Positions 36,719-44,757 of a DNA stretch of 64,000 nt are shown here, piece by piece. Position numbers and translations under genes: made by a program. The notes beneath the pieces are model-generated. The model was given only the letters and a program-made list of their open reading frames with translations. It made no database searches and was not told the origin of the DNA. The stretch covers positions 8,856 to 72,855 of the forward strand of contig CAZCBE010000021.1 in assembly GCA_964496695.1 (NCBI GenBank), read 5' to 3'. How positions within the stretch are numbered: position 1 is the first letter of the stretch; each line of letters starts with the position of its first letter. The DNA is from SXTU01 sp964496695 (GTDB lineage Bacteria; Verrucomicrobiota; Verrucomicrobiia; Limisphaerales; SXTU01).

Positions 36719-37549
36719 ATGAAGTGGGAAATCCTCCATCGCACCCGGTTCAACTACGCGTCACCGGTCCGCGACAGCTTCAACGAAGTGCGGCTCCAGC
36801 CGCAGGCGAACGACCAGCAGACCGTGGATTCGTTCCTGCTCAAGGTCCTGCCCGCCGCCCGGCTCCGCCACTACGCGGACTTCTACCACAACATCATCCA
36901 CCATTTCGAAATCCCCGAGTCGCACTCCTCGTTGACGGTGGAAAGCCATTCGCGCGTGACGACGCGGCAAGGCCCGTTGCTGGCGGCCGACGCGACGCCC
37001 TTTCCGCTGGCCCGCATCGAGGAGGCCCTGCGCTGGGAGCGCAGCTACGATTTTCTCCAGGCCAGCCGCTTTGTGGAGACGACGCCCGAAGTCTGGCGGC
37101 TCGCGCTTGATGTGCTGGGGGATGAACGGGACACCTGGCAGGCCGCGCTGAAGTTGATGAGCTTTGTTTACTCGCACCTGAAATACGAGAGCGCCTCCAC
37201 GCATGTCCACACGCACATGAAGGAGGTGCTGGCCCAGCGGCGCGGCGTCTGCCAGGACTTTGCGCACGTCCTGCTCGGCCTCTGCCGCGTGATGAAAATT
37301 CCCGCGTGCTATGTGAGCGGCTACCTAGCGACCGAGAAGGCCAGCGCCACGCACGCCTGGATGGAAGTGCTCATCCCCGGCGTTGGCTGGCGCGCGCTCG
37401 ATCCAACGCACAACAGCCAGCCTGGCGAAAATTACGTCAAGATCGCCGTGGGCCGCGATTACGCGGATGTCGCCCCCGTAAGCGGCCACTACGTCGGCAA
37501 CACCGCCCGCTCGCTGGAGGTCAGCGTCCAGATCAAAGCCATGGAGTAA
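36719..37549 (+). CDS. Transglutaminase-like cysteine peptidase
   Basis: A 276-residue protein, third transglutaminase type of the cluster, starting 19 bases after the previous gene. Residues 1-90 form the N-terminal beta domain (MKWEILHRTRFNYASPVRDS), and the core has cysteine in RRGVCQDFAHV, histidine in ATHAWMEVLIPG and aspartate in ALDPTHNSQ. VAVGRDYADVAPVSGHYVG-like sequence closes the domain. It resembles its neighbour at 35827 along the whole length and probably arose from a common duplication. It ends the plus-strand cluster, followed by about 700 bases without a convincing gene. Confidence 0.93.
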   Translation: MKWEILHRTRFNYASPVRDSFNEVRLQPQANDQQTVDSFLLKVLPAARLRHYADFYHNIIHHFEIPESHSSLTVESHSRVTTRQGPLLAADATPFPLARIEEALRWERSYDFLQASRFVETTPEVWRLALDVLGDERDTWQAALKLMSFVYSHLKYESASTHVHTHMKEVLAQRRGVCQDFAHVLLGLCRVMKIPACYVSGYLATEKASATHAWMEVLIPGVGWRALDPTHNSQPGENYVKIAVGRDYADVAPVSGHYVGNTARSLEVSVQIKAME

Positions 37550-38265
37550 TTGAGTGCCGAACTGAGCACGTCCGCGACGCCCGTCTGCTCTCTCACTTCC
37601 TCGTTGGAGAGGAAGAGAAACCACGCCCCATCCCACACAAATTGCTCCTTGGACCTCCGCTGTGCGTCGCGCCTCGGCGGTTCGATCCCCAATTCAGCAC
37701 TGCCGCAGTGGGACGGGCAGCGTAGGAAACGCGCCAGCCACCTGAGCCCAAACTGCACGAACGGCAGAGACCATGACCTGCAGGCAAACCACCCGAAGCA
37801 TGACCGAACTCCGAGCGCTGGCCAGCGAGCTGGACGAGGATTGGCTGGTCGGCCGCATGTATCTGGACATGAAGGCACTGCGGGAAGCGACCAAGCTCCG
37901 CCTGGCGCTGGCCGCCTGAGCCCCACCCCATCTCCTTGACGAACGCGGTTCCCAGAATAGTTCCCACTGACCCAGTCACCAGGCCATCGTCTAAGCCGAC
38001 CCCATGAATTTCCACGCCCGCCACGACCGCTTTGCTGAAACTTGACCGGCACATCTCAGGACAGAGGAGGACGAAAACACCCTTCCTTCGTGGAGCACTC
38101 AGACCGAGGCCGCTGGCATGCGGTTGGTCGTGTCAGTTGATTCAAAATCCGACCATTTCAGCGATCAACTAGACACGGTCGAGACCCTTGGGCAGAGGTT
38201 GGGGAATTGGAGTCGGCGACTGGTCTGCAAACAGGCGACGCAATTCTCAAGCTACCGAAACAGGC
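37550..38265. other. Interval after the ligase cluster, with at most one tiny gene
   Basis: Apart from the small frame at 37773 nothing supports a gene. A GGTTCGATCCCC motif near 37678-37690 looks superficially like a tRNA T-loop, but no cloverleaf can be built around it. No palindromic repeats of the window's families were noticed here. Confidence 0.45.
37773..37919 (+). CDS. Possible small protein (48 residues)
   Basis: From ATG 37773 (an internal ATG at 37800 is also possible) the frame encodes MTCRQTTRSMTELRALASEL and ends TKLRLALAA. It looks helical and evenly charged (ALASELDEDWLVGRMYLDMK), with codon usage like real genes. It is unrecognised and could be chance. Confidence 0.35.
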   Translation: MTCRQTTRSMTELRALASELDEDWLVGRMYLDMKALREATKLRLALAA

Positions 38266-39225
38266 TCAATCTTTCGGCCGGACCGGCTGATACAGTCGCG
38301 CCAAGTCGAGCAGCATCGGCTCCAGCAACTGATAATACTCCGGCTCCGGCAGCTCCGGCTTCCGCTCCCGGAGCTTGCCGATGGCCAGTTCCAGTTCGTC
38401 CCGTTTCGCGCGCACCGCGGGCGCCAGCTTCCGTTCCTGTTCGCTGCGCACGAGCACGAACTGGTGCGCGCGCAATCCATCGGCGCTCGCGCCTTCCTTC
38501 GCCTTCTTCACCGCGCGCACTCCGCGGAACCAGTCCGGCGGCGTGCCCAGGCCGTCGCCGTTGTCGTCCAGCAGGGGATGCTCGGTCGCGAGCCGGCCCT
38601 CGGTGGTGTAAAACTCGGCCACCCGGCTGGCCGCCATCAGATACGCCTCCAGCAGCGAGGTCTGCCCGTCCTTGTCCAGGTCGGCCTCCAGGCTGCTGAT
38701 CGCGTCGGCGAAGTGCCCGCCGAACCGCGCGAAGTTCATCTCGTTGCCCGTGCGCGTCGCGGTCACCACCACCCGGCCCGGAGCCGTCAGCTTGCTGACG
38801 AACGGGCCGCTTGCCGAGGCGCAGTTCACCACCGCAACGGGCCGCTTGAACGGCTTGAGCCATTCCGCCAGTTCGCTCCCGCTGAAATCCGGCCCGCGCA
38901 GGTTGAACTTGGATTCCTTGGTGTCGAATGTCCCATGGCCGATGAGCACCAGCCACAATTCACCCGGGCCTTCCTTGGCCTCCGCCGCCAGCGCCGTCTT
39001 GAAGCTGGCGAGGTCGTTCGTGTCCACGCTCTTCCAGCCGATGGGCACCAGCTTCGCCTGGGCCTGGCTGACCACGCGCTCCCACTTCGCCGCCGCGTCC
39101 GCAAACTGTTTCCCAAACTCCTCCTCACCAGCGGCCCCAACGAGCACGAAGACGGTCGGCCTGTCGGCGACTTGCGAGTGAGCAAATTGAGCGCAAAAAA
39201 GCAATGTGAACAACCAAAGCCTCAC
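38266..39225 (-). CDS. Secreted caspase-like (clan CD, C13/C14) cysteine peptidase
   Basis: A 319-residue exported protein. Start is a GTG at 39225, overlapping the upstream gene by GTGA, giving the signal peptide RLWLFTLLFCAQFAHS. The clan CD dyad is visible: histidine in LVLIGHGTFD and cysteine in VAVVNCASASGPF, each after a hydrophobic strand, the caspase/legumain arrangement. A helix follows with TATRTGNEMNFARFGGHFAD. The second half is helical (ELELAIGKLRERKPELPEPE) and ends LARLYQPVRPKD. Related proteins close the MoxR/VWA clusters of Planctomycetota and Verrucomicrobiota, where a proteolytic output is suspected but not proven. The longer open frame reaching 39873 is the shadow of the gene upstream. 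Confidence 0.82.
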   Translation of the reverse strand: MRLWLFTLLFCAQFAHSQVADRPTVFVLVGAAGEEEFGKQFADAAAKWERVVSQAQAKLVPIGWKSVDTNDLASFKTALAAEAKEGPGELWLVLIGHGTFDTKESKFNLRGPDFSGSELAEWLKPFKRPVAVVNCASASGPFVSKLTAPGRVVVTATRTGNEMNFARFGGHFADAISSLEADLDKDGQTSLLEAYLMAASRVAEFYTTEGRLATEHPLLDDNGDGLGTPPDWFRGVRAVKKAKEGASADGLRAHQFVLVRSEQERKLAPAVRAKRDELELAIGKLRERKPELPEPEYYQLLEPMLLDLARLYQPVRPKD

Positions 39226-41591
39226 GGCAGCCCCCTCGTTCTCCTCAAACCCCACTCCGCCACAAAGCACAGCAGCGCGAAGGCGAACACCACCGGCTGG
39301 TCCCACAGCGGATACGTCCACGCCTCCGTCACCGGGGCCTTGAGACTCGGCAGGCGGCTGGCGAAGGACGCGAGCGCGCCCATGTCCACGACCTCGCCGC
39401 CGGTCTGCTTGGCGATGGTTTCGAGCAGGGCGCGGTTCGGCTTCAGTGAACGGAACTCCTCCGCTGCCAGGTCCGTGGTCCAGCCGGCCAGGGCATGGCC
39501 AGCCTCTCCGCCGACGCTGTTCGTGGCCGAGGCTTCGACGTGATAGCCGCCCGTGTCGCGGGGGACATACGTGGCGGTGTAGAGGCCGGGCTCGGTGGTG
39601 GACGGCTCGGCAGGCAGACGGATGAGGGGCGCGTTGCTCACGCCACCGAGGATGGGCAGCACGTTCAGCATCACTGTGGCATTGTCCAAGGCCACGAACT
39701 TGGGATCGCGCACGCGCACCTGCAGTTCCACGGCCTGGTTCGGGTCCCCCGGCTTGGGCTGCGTGGTGAGCTGCACCCGGTTGGGCACGTCCGCCACCAG
39801 CCAGCGCGTGAGCTGCCGCCAGGCCTTGTCCATGTCTGCATGCATCTCCGGCTCGCGCAGGCCCCAGCGCCACAGGTCGCCGATGCTGACCACGGCGGTC
39901 CGTCCGTGGCCAAACCGCTGCACCGCCAGCGCCGGCCGCGAGCGTCCGGCCGCGTCGGTCACCGTGGCGATGCCGCTTGCGCCGGGCTTGAGATCGCGCA
40001 CTTCGTTCAGCAGGGCAAAGCCGGGCATCGCATCCAGCCGCGTCTTCTCCTCGTTCTCGGTGGTGCGCAGCCGCGCCCAGGACTGGAGCCAGCCCTCGCG
40101 CGTGAGGCCGAGCCGGAGGTTATCGTGGGTCGTTTCATCCGGCGTGCGGTCCAGATACACCGGCAGCATGTCGCCGATGGGCGTGCGCAGGTAGCCGCCC
40201 TCGTGGAAGGACTCCGCCCCGCCCAGCATGAGAAACCCGCCGCCCCGCTCGCTCACAAACCGCTGGAGGAGCGCCTTCTGCTCGATGGTGAAAAACTCCG
40301 CCTCCAGATCATCTACGATGACCGCGTGATAGGCGAACAGCTCCTCCGGGGTGGAGGGAAAGCCCTTGCTCAACTCCTCGGCGTCCTTCGTGTTCAGCCG
40401 GATCAACACCGGCTGGTCGTAGCGTTGAATGTCCTCCTTCGACTGGTTGCCGAAACCGCGGAACAACGGGTTGCTCGTCTCGCCCGCGCGCCCGCGGAAG
40501 TCGAACTTCGGCTCGCGCTTGGCGATGCGGATGAGGCCGATCAGCTCGACCTGATCGTCGTCGCTCAACGCACGGTTCAGGAACTTGAACTCCCAGTTGG
40601 GCCGCCCGCTGACGTAGAGGATGCGGAACGGCCCGCGGCCCCGGTCCACGGTCACGACGCGGGTGTTGTTCGCCAGCGTGGCCTCGGCGGAACTCCGCTG
40701 ATCCTTGAACTGCTCCCCTTCGCCCTGCGCCCCGACGCGCACGCGGTAGAAGGACACGCCGCGCTGCTCCGGCTTGAGCTGGAAGCGGAACGCGAGCGTC
40801 TCACCCTCCTGCTTCACCCGGAGCGTCTGCTGCTCGATCACCTTGCCCGCGCGGTCGAGCAGTTCGGCCTTCACATCCGCGCCCACGTAGCCGCTGGCCG
40901 TCGCCTCCGCCTGGATCGTCACCGGTGCGTCCTCGAAGGAAGTCTGCGTCACGCCCACGTTGACCAGCGCAATGTCGCGGTCCGCATCCTCACGCCCGAT
41001 GACGACGGGATAGACCGGCGGCAGCCCTTTCAAGTCCGGCAGCCCGCCCGCGAGGTCCGTGGCATTGCCATCCGTGAGCAGCACGATCCCGGCGACGGGC
41101 CGGCTGCCAATCCGCTCCTTCAAGGTTCGCAATGCGCTGCCAATGGCGGAGGAGCGGCCGTCGAAGTTGAGTTCCGTGAAATCCGCGCTGGGCTGGAGCC
41201 GGGAATCAAACAGGTAGCCGCGCACCTCGAAGTTTTCCCGGAGCTTGCCCAGCCAGTCCGCGCCCTTGCCGGCGAGCGCATCACGCAGGAATTCGCCCCG
41301 GCTCTGCGCATTGCCCCGGTCGTGGATTTGCATGCCCTGGCTGTTGTCCGCGATGACTGCGAGCAGGTTCGCGCCCGGCTTGGCGCGCTGGCCGGTCCAA
41401 AGCGGTTCCAGCAGGCACAGGGCGAGCGCAGTGAATCCGAGCACTTTCAGCAGGGCACAGGTGGCGCGCAGGCCTTTGTCCACCTTCGCCCGCCGGTAAC
41501 CCCACACCAGCGCAGCGCCGCCCAGCGCGGCCAGCAGCAAGGCCGGCACGAGCCAGTCGCGCCCGGAGAAGATGAGGGAGGCGAGAGCCAA
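39222..41591 (-). CDS. Membrane-anchored VWA/GATase-like protein
   Basis: A 789-residue inner-membrane protein. Two N-terminal helices (about residues 12-33 and 42-65) are followed by a periplasmic VWA-like domain with a degenerate metal site (VIADNSQGM in place of DxSxS, then LLTDGNATDL). Next come beta-sandwich domains with extended repeats, and from about residue 410 a GATase-like domain (AYHAVIVDDLEAEFFTIEQK, then GGGFLMLGGAESFHEGGYLR) as in glutamine-amidotransferase-like VWA proteins. One C-terminal helix (VVFAFALLCFVAEWGL) ends in RRTRGLP. The architecture is usual for the last membrane partner in MoxR clusters. The antisense strand carries a 703-residue open frame, a mere shadow. Confidence 0.88.
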   Translation of the reverse strand: MALASLIFSGRDWLVPALLLAALGGAALVWGYRRAKVDKGLRATCALLKVLGFTALALCLLEPLWTGQRAKPGANLLAVIADNSQGMQIHDRGNAQSRGEFLRDALAGKGADWLGKLRENFEVRGYLFDSRLQPSADFTELNFDGRSSAIGSALRTLKERIGSRPVAGIVLLTDGNATDLAGGLPDLKGLPPVYPVVIGREDADRDIALVNVGVTQTSFEDAPVTIQAEATASGYVGADVKAELLDRAGKVIEQQTLRVKQEGETLAFRFQLKPEQRGVSFYRVRVGAQGEGEQFKDQRSSAEATLANNTRVVTVDRGRGPFRILYVSGRPNWEFKFLNRALSDDDQVELIGLIRIAKREPKFDFRGRAGETSNPLFRGFGNQSKEDIQRYDQPVLIRLNTKDAEELSKGFPSTPEELFAYHAVIVDDLEAEFFTIEQKALLQRFVSERGGGFLMLGGAESFHEGGYLRTPIGDMLPVYLDRTPDETTHDNLRLGLTREGWLQSWARLRTTENEEKTRLDAMPGFALLNEVRDLKPGASGIATVTDAAGRSRPALAVQRFGHGRTAVVSIGDLWRWGLREPEMHADMDKAWRQLTRWLVADVPNRVQLTTQPKPGDPNQAVELQVRVRDPKFVALDNATVMLNVLPILGGVSNAPLIRLPAEPSTTEPGLYTATYVPRDTGGYHVEASATNSVGGEAGHALAGWTTDLAAEEFRSLKPNRALLETIAKQTGGEVVDMGALASFASRLPSLKAPVTEAWTYPLWDQPVVFAFALLCFVAEWGLRRTRGLP

Positions 41592-41593
41592 GT

Positions 41594-41881
41594 TCAGAAG
41601 AGTTGAGTCAGGTCCCGGCTTCCATGAATGATGCGCTGCACATAAATCCCGCCAGGTTCTGGCCGATAAATGACGACATAACCACGCACCGCCAAGCTGC
41701 GCAGCCCCGGGAGCAGTTCATCACGTCGCCGTCCCAACTCGGGCATCTGAACGAGCAGGTCGCATTTGGCCTCAATTTCCTCCACCAGCCTATCCGCTGC
41801 CCGCACATCGTGGCGGGCAATGTGCAGCCAGAGTTCCAATACATCCAAGTGGGCATCAGTGCTCCGGTTTGCCTGCGGCAT
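41594..41881 (-). CDS. ParE/RelE-family toxin
   Basis: A 95-residue protein with the ParE fold: HLDVLELWLHIARHDVRAAD, then PELGRRRDELLPGLRSLAVR, then the YVVIYRPEPGGIYVQRIIHG strand pair, ending SRDLTQLF. Such toxins poison gyrase or cleave mRNA; which one cannot be told. The start codon overlaps the antitoxin stop by one base (TAATG), the standard coupling for such pairs. The pair is set in the same strand between two genes of the MoxR/VWA cluster, 2 bases after one gene's end. Confidence 0.88.
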   Translation of the reverse strand: MPQANRSTDAHLDVLELWLHIARHDVRAADRLVEEIEAKCDLLVQMPELGRRRDELLPGLRSLAVRGYVVIYRPEPGGIYVQRIIHGSRDLTQLF

Positions 41882-42111
41882 TACCGTTTGGCCTCCGCTG
41901 CGAGCATTCGTCGCCCCTCGGCTTTAATGGCTGCAAAGTCAAACGGCACCCGCTCTCCCCGAGCCTCCTCCGCCAACGCTCCAGCCAACTCGGCTCGAAG
42001 CCGCTCGATTTCCCGCTCCCGCAAACTTTCTCGCAACCAGTTTAACAGCTCGTAGCGATCCATTTCCGAGGTCTGGCTGACGGCTTCTTTGATTTCAAGA
42101 ATCGTGCTCAT
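41881..42111 (-). CDS. Antitoxin of the ParE-type pair
   Basis: A 76-residue helical protein that precedes and overlaps the toxin gene by one base. The sequence TSEMDRYELLNWLRESLRER suggests an N-terminal dimerising helix, and residues about 40-76 form an acidic/basic helical tail (ALAEEARGERVPFDFAAIKA) that would wrap the toxin. It resembles the addiction-module antitoxin group often annotated as DUF/RHH-less partners of ParE. It should repress its own promoter as well as block the toxin. The separation from the upstream gene is 9 bases, so the pair may be read from the cluster's transcript. Confidence 0.8.
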   Translation of the reverse strand: MSTILEIKEAVSQTSEMDRYELLNWLRESLREREIERLRAELAGALAEEARGERVPFDFAAIKAEGRRMLAAEAKR

Positions 42112-42120
42112 GGCTCGAAA

Positions 42121-44745
42121 TTACTTCTGCGCCGCCTTCGGCGCAATGCCCGCCTCCGCCTCGCTCTTGCCGAGGTTCTCATAATACTTCTTCACCAGCT
42201 CGGAAAAGCGGCCCGGCACCGGGTCGCGGTCAATCGGCACCATCGCCTCGCGATTGTCGCGCTTGGCCAGCTCCTCCTCGATGCGCTGCCGCACCTCGAC
42301 CAGCGGTTTGAGGATTTGCAGCCGCACCAAGTCCCACTTCGGCTCGGCCGCCTCGCGCTTGAACTCGTTCCGTTGGTTCCGCACACGCTCGCGCACGGTC
42401 TGCAACTGGTTGCGCAGTTCCGCTGAGTCCACCATCTCCTCCGCATCCCTCAGCCGGTCGCTGAACTGCTCGTAGCCCGCCCCGGTGATCGGTCCAGCTT
42501 CCACTCGGTCAGCCGGGTTGCGCGGGCCCAGAATGTTGTCCCACGCGCCGCCGCGCCGGTTGTCGCCCGCCTGATATTCGCCGGAATGTGAACCATCCGC
42601 GCCGCCGCGCTGGCTCGAAGTGGCCACGCCGCCATTGCGGGTGCGCTGGGGCGAGTTGCCGTCCGCCTGGCCTTTCCCCCCGCCTTTGCCCGCCTGTTCA
42701 CCAGGCTGTTCGCCTTGCCCCGGCGAGCTGCCCTTCTGGCCCTCCTTGCCTCCCGGCTCCTGACCGCCTTTGCCTCCTTGGCCGCCTTTGGCACCTTCCT
42801 TGCCTTCGCCTTCCTTGCCCCCTTTGCCGGCCTTCTCACCTTCCTTGCCCTCACCCTGTTTGCCGTCACCTTGCTTGCCATCCTGGCCGGATTTGCCGTC
42901 CTTGCCCGCTTTGCCATCTTGCCCCGATTTGCCTGGCTGTTGGCCGCCCTTTTCGCCGGACTCCTTGCCTTCACCCGGCTCGTTGCCGGCCTGCGCCTCG
43001 CCCTGCTTGCCGTCCTTTGAACCTTGGCCGCTCTTGCTTTCGCCGGTCTTGCCCGCCTGCTTTCCGGGCTGCTTGCCTTCGCCTGATGCGCCTTGCTTGC
43101 CCTTGAGCTCGCCCGGCTGCTCGCCGGGTTGTGGCTGGCCATCGGCCTTGGCCTGTTTGCCTTCACCACGGGCCAGTTCGCTCTCCAACTGCCGCTGGAG
43201 GCTGTCCAAGGTCTTCGCCGCCTGCTTCAGGGCTTCGGCCTCGTCGCCCAGCACACTCTCGGCCGCCCGTTCGACGCCCTTCTTGAGTTCATCAATGCTC
43301 TTGCGGGCGCGCTGCTCGACACTGGAGGCCGGCAGCTTCATCCCGTTCTTCGCCAGCTCAGACGCGATTTCAAGCGACTTCGTCCCGCCCGCCTCGGTGG
43401 CCTTTTCGAGCAGATCATACAGCCCGCGCGTCAACATGCCCCGCCGCGCGAGGTCGTCCTTCGTAGCCTTCAGGTTCTGCGCCTCGCTCTGCGCCTGTTT
43501 GCGGATGGAATCGTAGAGCTGCCGGTGGAGCAGCGGTTCGGCGTCCTCGGACTGCTCGGCGATCTGCGTCGCGCGCTCGACGAGGCTGGCCAGCCGCTGG
43601 TTCTGCTCGGCCAGCGCCTTGGGGACTTCGGCCTTGGCGTCCGGTGCGCTCAAGGACTTCCGTTTGCTCTCCTGCGGTGTGGACTCCAGTTGCTTGCCCA
43701 GCTCCTCCTGCTTTTGCGCGATGTCGCGGGCATCCTGCCGGAGCTGCTTCATGTCCTCGGCGAACTGGTTCGCGTTCTTCTTCCGCAGGTCCTCCCGCAT
43801 CTCCTGCAGTTCCCGTTGCGTGCGCGTGCCGCTGGCCAGCGCCTGGGAGACGTTGCCCTTTTCCATCTGCTCCGCCGCCCTCTGCGCGGCCTGCCGGGTC
43901 TGCTCCAGCTTGTCCTTCATCTCCGCCATGCGCTGCTGGTTCTCCGGCTTCTCGGCGCGCTGCTTGAGTTCATCCAGCTCCGCGATCATCTGCTGCTCTT
44001 CCTCGCGCAGACGCTTCAGGCGACGGCGAATCTCCTCCTTCTCGGGCTCCGTCTTGGCCTCCTGAAGCGCGGTCTGGAGTTCCTTCAACCGCTCGTTCAA
44101 GTCATTCTGCCGCTGGGCCAGCTCGCGCAGCCGGCTCATCATCTGCAAATTCTCCTTCTGCTCGGGCGACTGCTGCGGCTCGGCCTTGGCCTGCTTCTGC
44201 TCCTCGTAGCGGTTCTTGGTCATCTTCAGTTCCAGCTCGTTGACCTGCCGCTGGCGGGCCTCCTCGCTCGCGCTCTTGCTGCCACTCTTCCCGCTCTTGC
44301 TCTGCTGGACCTTGAATTCGCGCTCGGCCAGCTTGAGCAGCGCCTGATACGACGCCTGCTGCGCCGCGACCGCCGGCTCCAACTGCTTCGGGTCATCCTT
44401 CGCCGTCTCCAGCAGCTTGAGCGCGCGCTCCATCTGCTTCACCACCTCGGCCAGGGCCGCCTGGGCGCGCGGGCTGTCGGACTTCTCGGCGAGTTCCTTG
44501 GCCATCTCCAAGGCCTTCTCCTGGGACTCAATCAAGACTTCCGCGTCGGCCTTGAAATTGCCTTTGGCCGCGCTTTTCGGCGTGGCCGTGGCGGGCCGCT
44601 GCTGGGCCAGGAGCAACGGCGCGGCGAGCAGCCCGCCCACGAGCGCGATGCAGAGGAGGCCGGGCAGCGATGCCGAGCCCGCGTGATCGGCGTCCGTCCG
44701 CTGTGGTTTCGCCTGGGGCTGAGACATGAGGCTGGGAGGTTTCAT
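42121..44745 (-). CDS. Very long coiled-coil, low-complexity membrane protein of the MoxR/VWA cluster
   Basis: An 874-residue protein. One N-terminal membrane segment or signal (LPGLLCIALVGGLLAAPLLL) is followed by about 480 residues of charged coiled coil (for example RLKRLREEEQQMIAELDELK), then about 170 residues of glycine/lysine/glutamine/glutamate low complexity (for example GKAGKDGKSGQDGKQGDGKQ) and a C-terminal helical domain (RLRDAEEMVDSAELRNQLQT) ending in GIAPKAAQK. The overall plan matches the repeat-bearing partner that sits after the DUF4175-type protein in such clusters and could form a periplasmic rod or scaffold. No enzymatic motif is seen. The low-complexity region leaves long open frames on both strands. 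Confidence 0.8.
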   Translation of the reverse strand: MKPPSLMSQPQAKPQRTDADHAGSASLPGLLCIALVGGLLAAPLLLAQQRPATATPKSAAKGNFKADAEVLIESQEKALEMAKELAEKSDSPRAQAALAEVVKQMERALKLLETAKDDPKQLEPAVAAQQASYQALLKLAEREFKVQQSKSGKSGSKSASEEARQRQVNELELKMTKNRYEEQKQAKAEPQQSPEQKENLQMMSRLRELAQRQNDLNERLKELQTALQEAKTEPEKEEIRRRLKRLREEEQQMIAELDELKQRAEKPENQQRMAEMKDKLEQTRQAAQRAAEQMEKGNVSQALASGTRTQRELQEMREDLRKKNANQFAEDMKQLRQDARDIAQKQEELGKQLESTPQESKRKSLSAPDAKAEVPKALAEQNQRLASLVERATQIAEQSEDAEPLLHRQLYDSIRKQAQSEAQNLKATKDDLARRGMLTRGLYDLLEKATEAGGTKSLEIASELAKNGMKLPASSVEQRARKSIDELKKGVERAAESVLGDEAEALKQAAKTLDSLQRQLESELARGEGKQAKADGQPQPGEQPGELKGKQGASGEGKQPGKQAGKTGESKSGQGSKDGKQGEAQAGNEPGEGKESGEKGGQQPGKSGQDGKAGKDGKSGQDGKQGDGKQGEGKEGEKAGKGGKEGEGKEGAKGGQGGKGGQEPGGKEGQKGSSPGQGEQPGEQAGKGGGKGQADGNSPQRTRNGGVATSSQRGGADGSHSGEYQAGDNRRGGAWDNILGPRNPADRVEAGPITGAGYEQFSDRLRDAEEMVDSAELRNQLQTVRERVRNQRNEFKREAAEPKWDLVRLQILKPLVEVRQRIEEELAKRDNREAMVPIDRDPVPGRFSELVKKYYENLGKSEAEAGIAPKAAQK

Positions 44746-44757
44746 GATGAGTGTCCT

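Noticed and set aside
37640..37730. Possible tRNA gene around a GGTTCGATCCCC motif
   Set aside because: No acceptor or anticodon stem can be formed at the required distance.
38266..39873. 535-residue version of the caspase-like protein
   Set aside because: The first 216 residues are the shadow of the upstream VWA gene. The GTG at 39225 with a signal peptide and GTGA overlap is the sensible start.
39495..41606. 703-residue open frame on the plus strand
   Set aside because: Antisense to the VWA/GATase-like gene; no domain, composition typical of a shadow frame.
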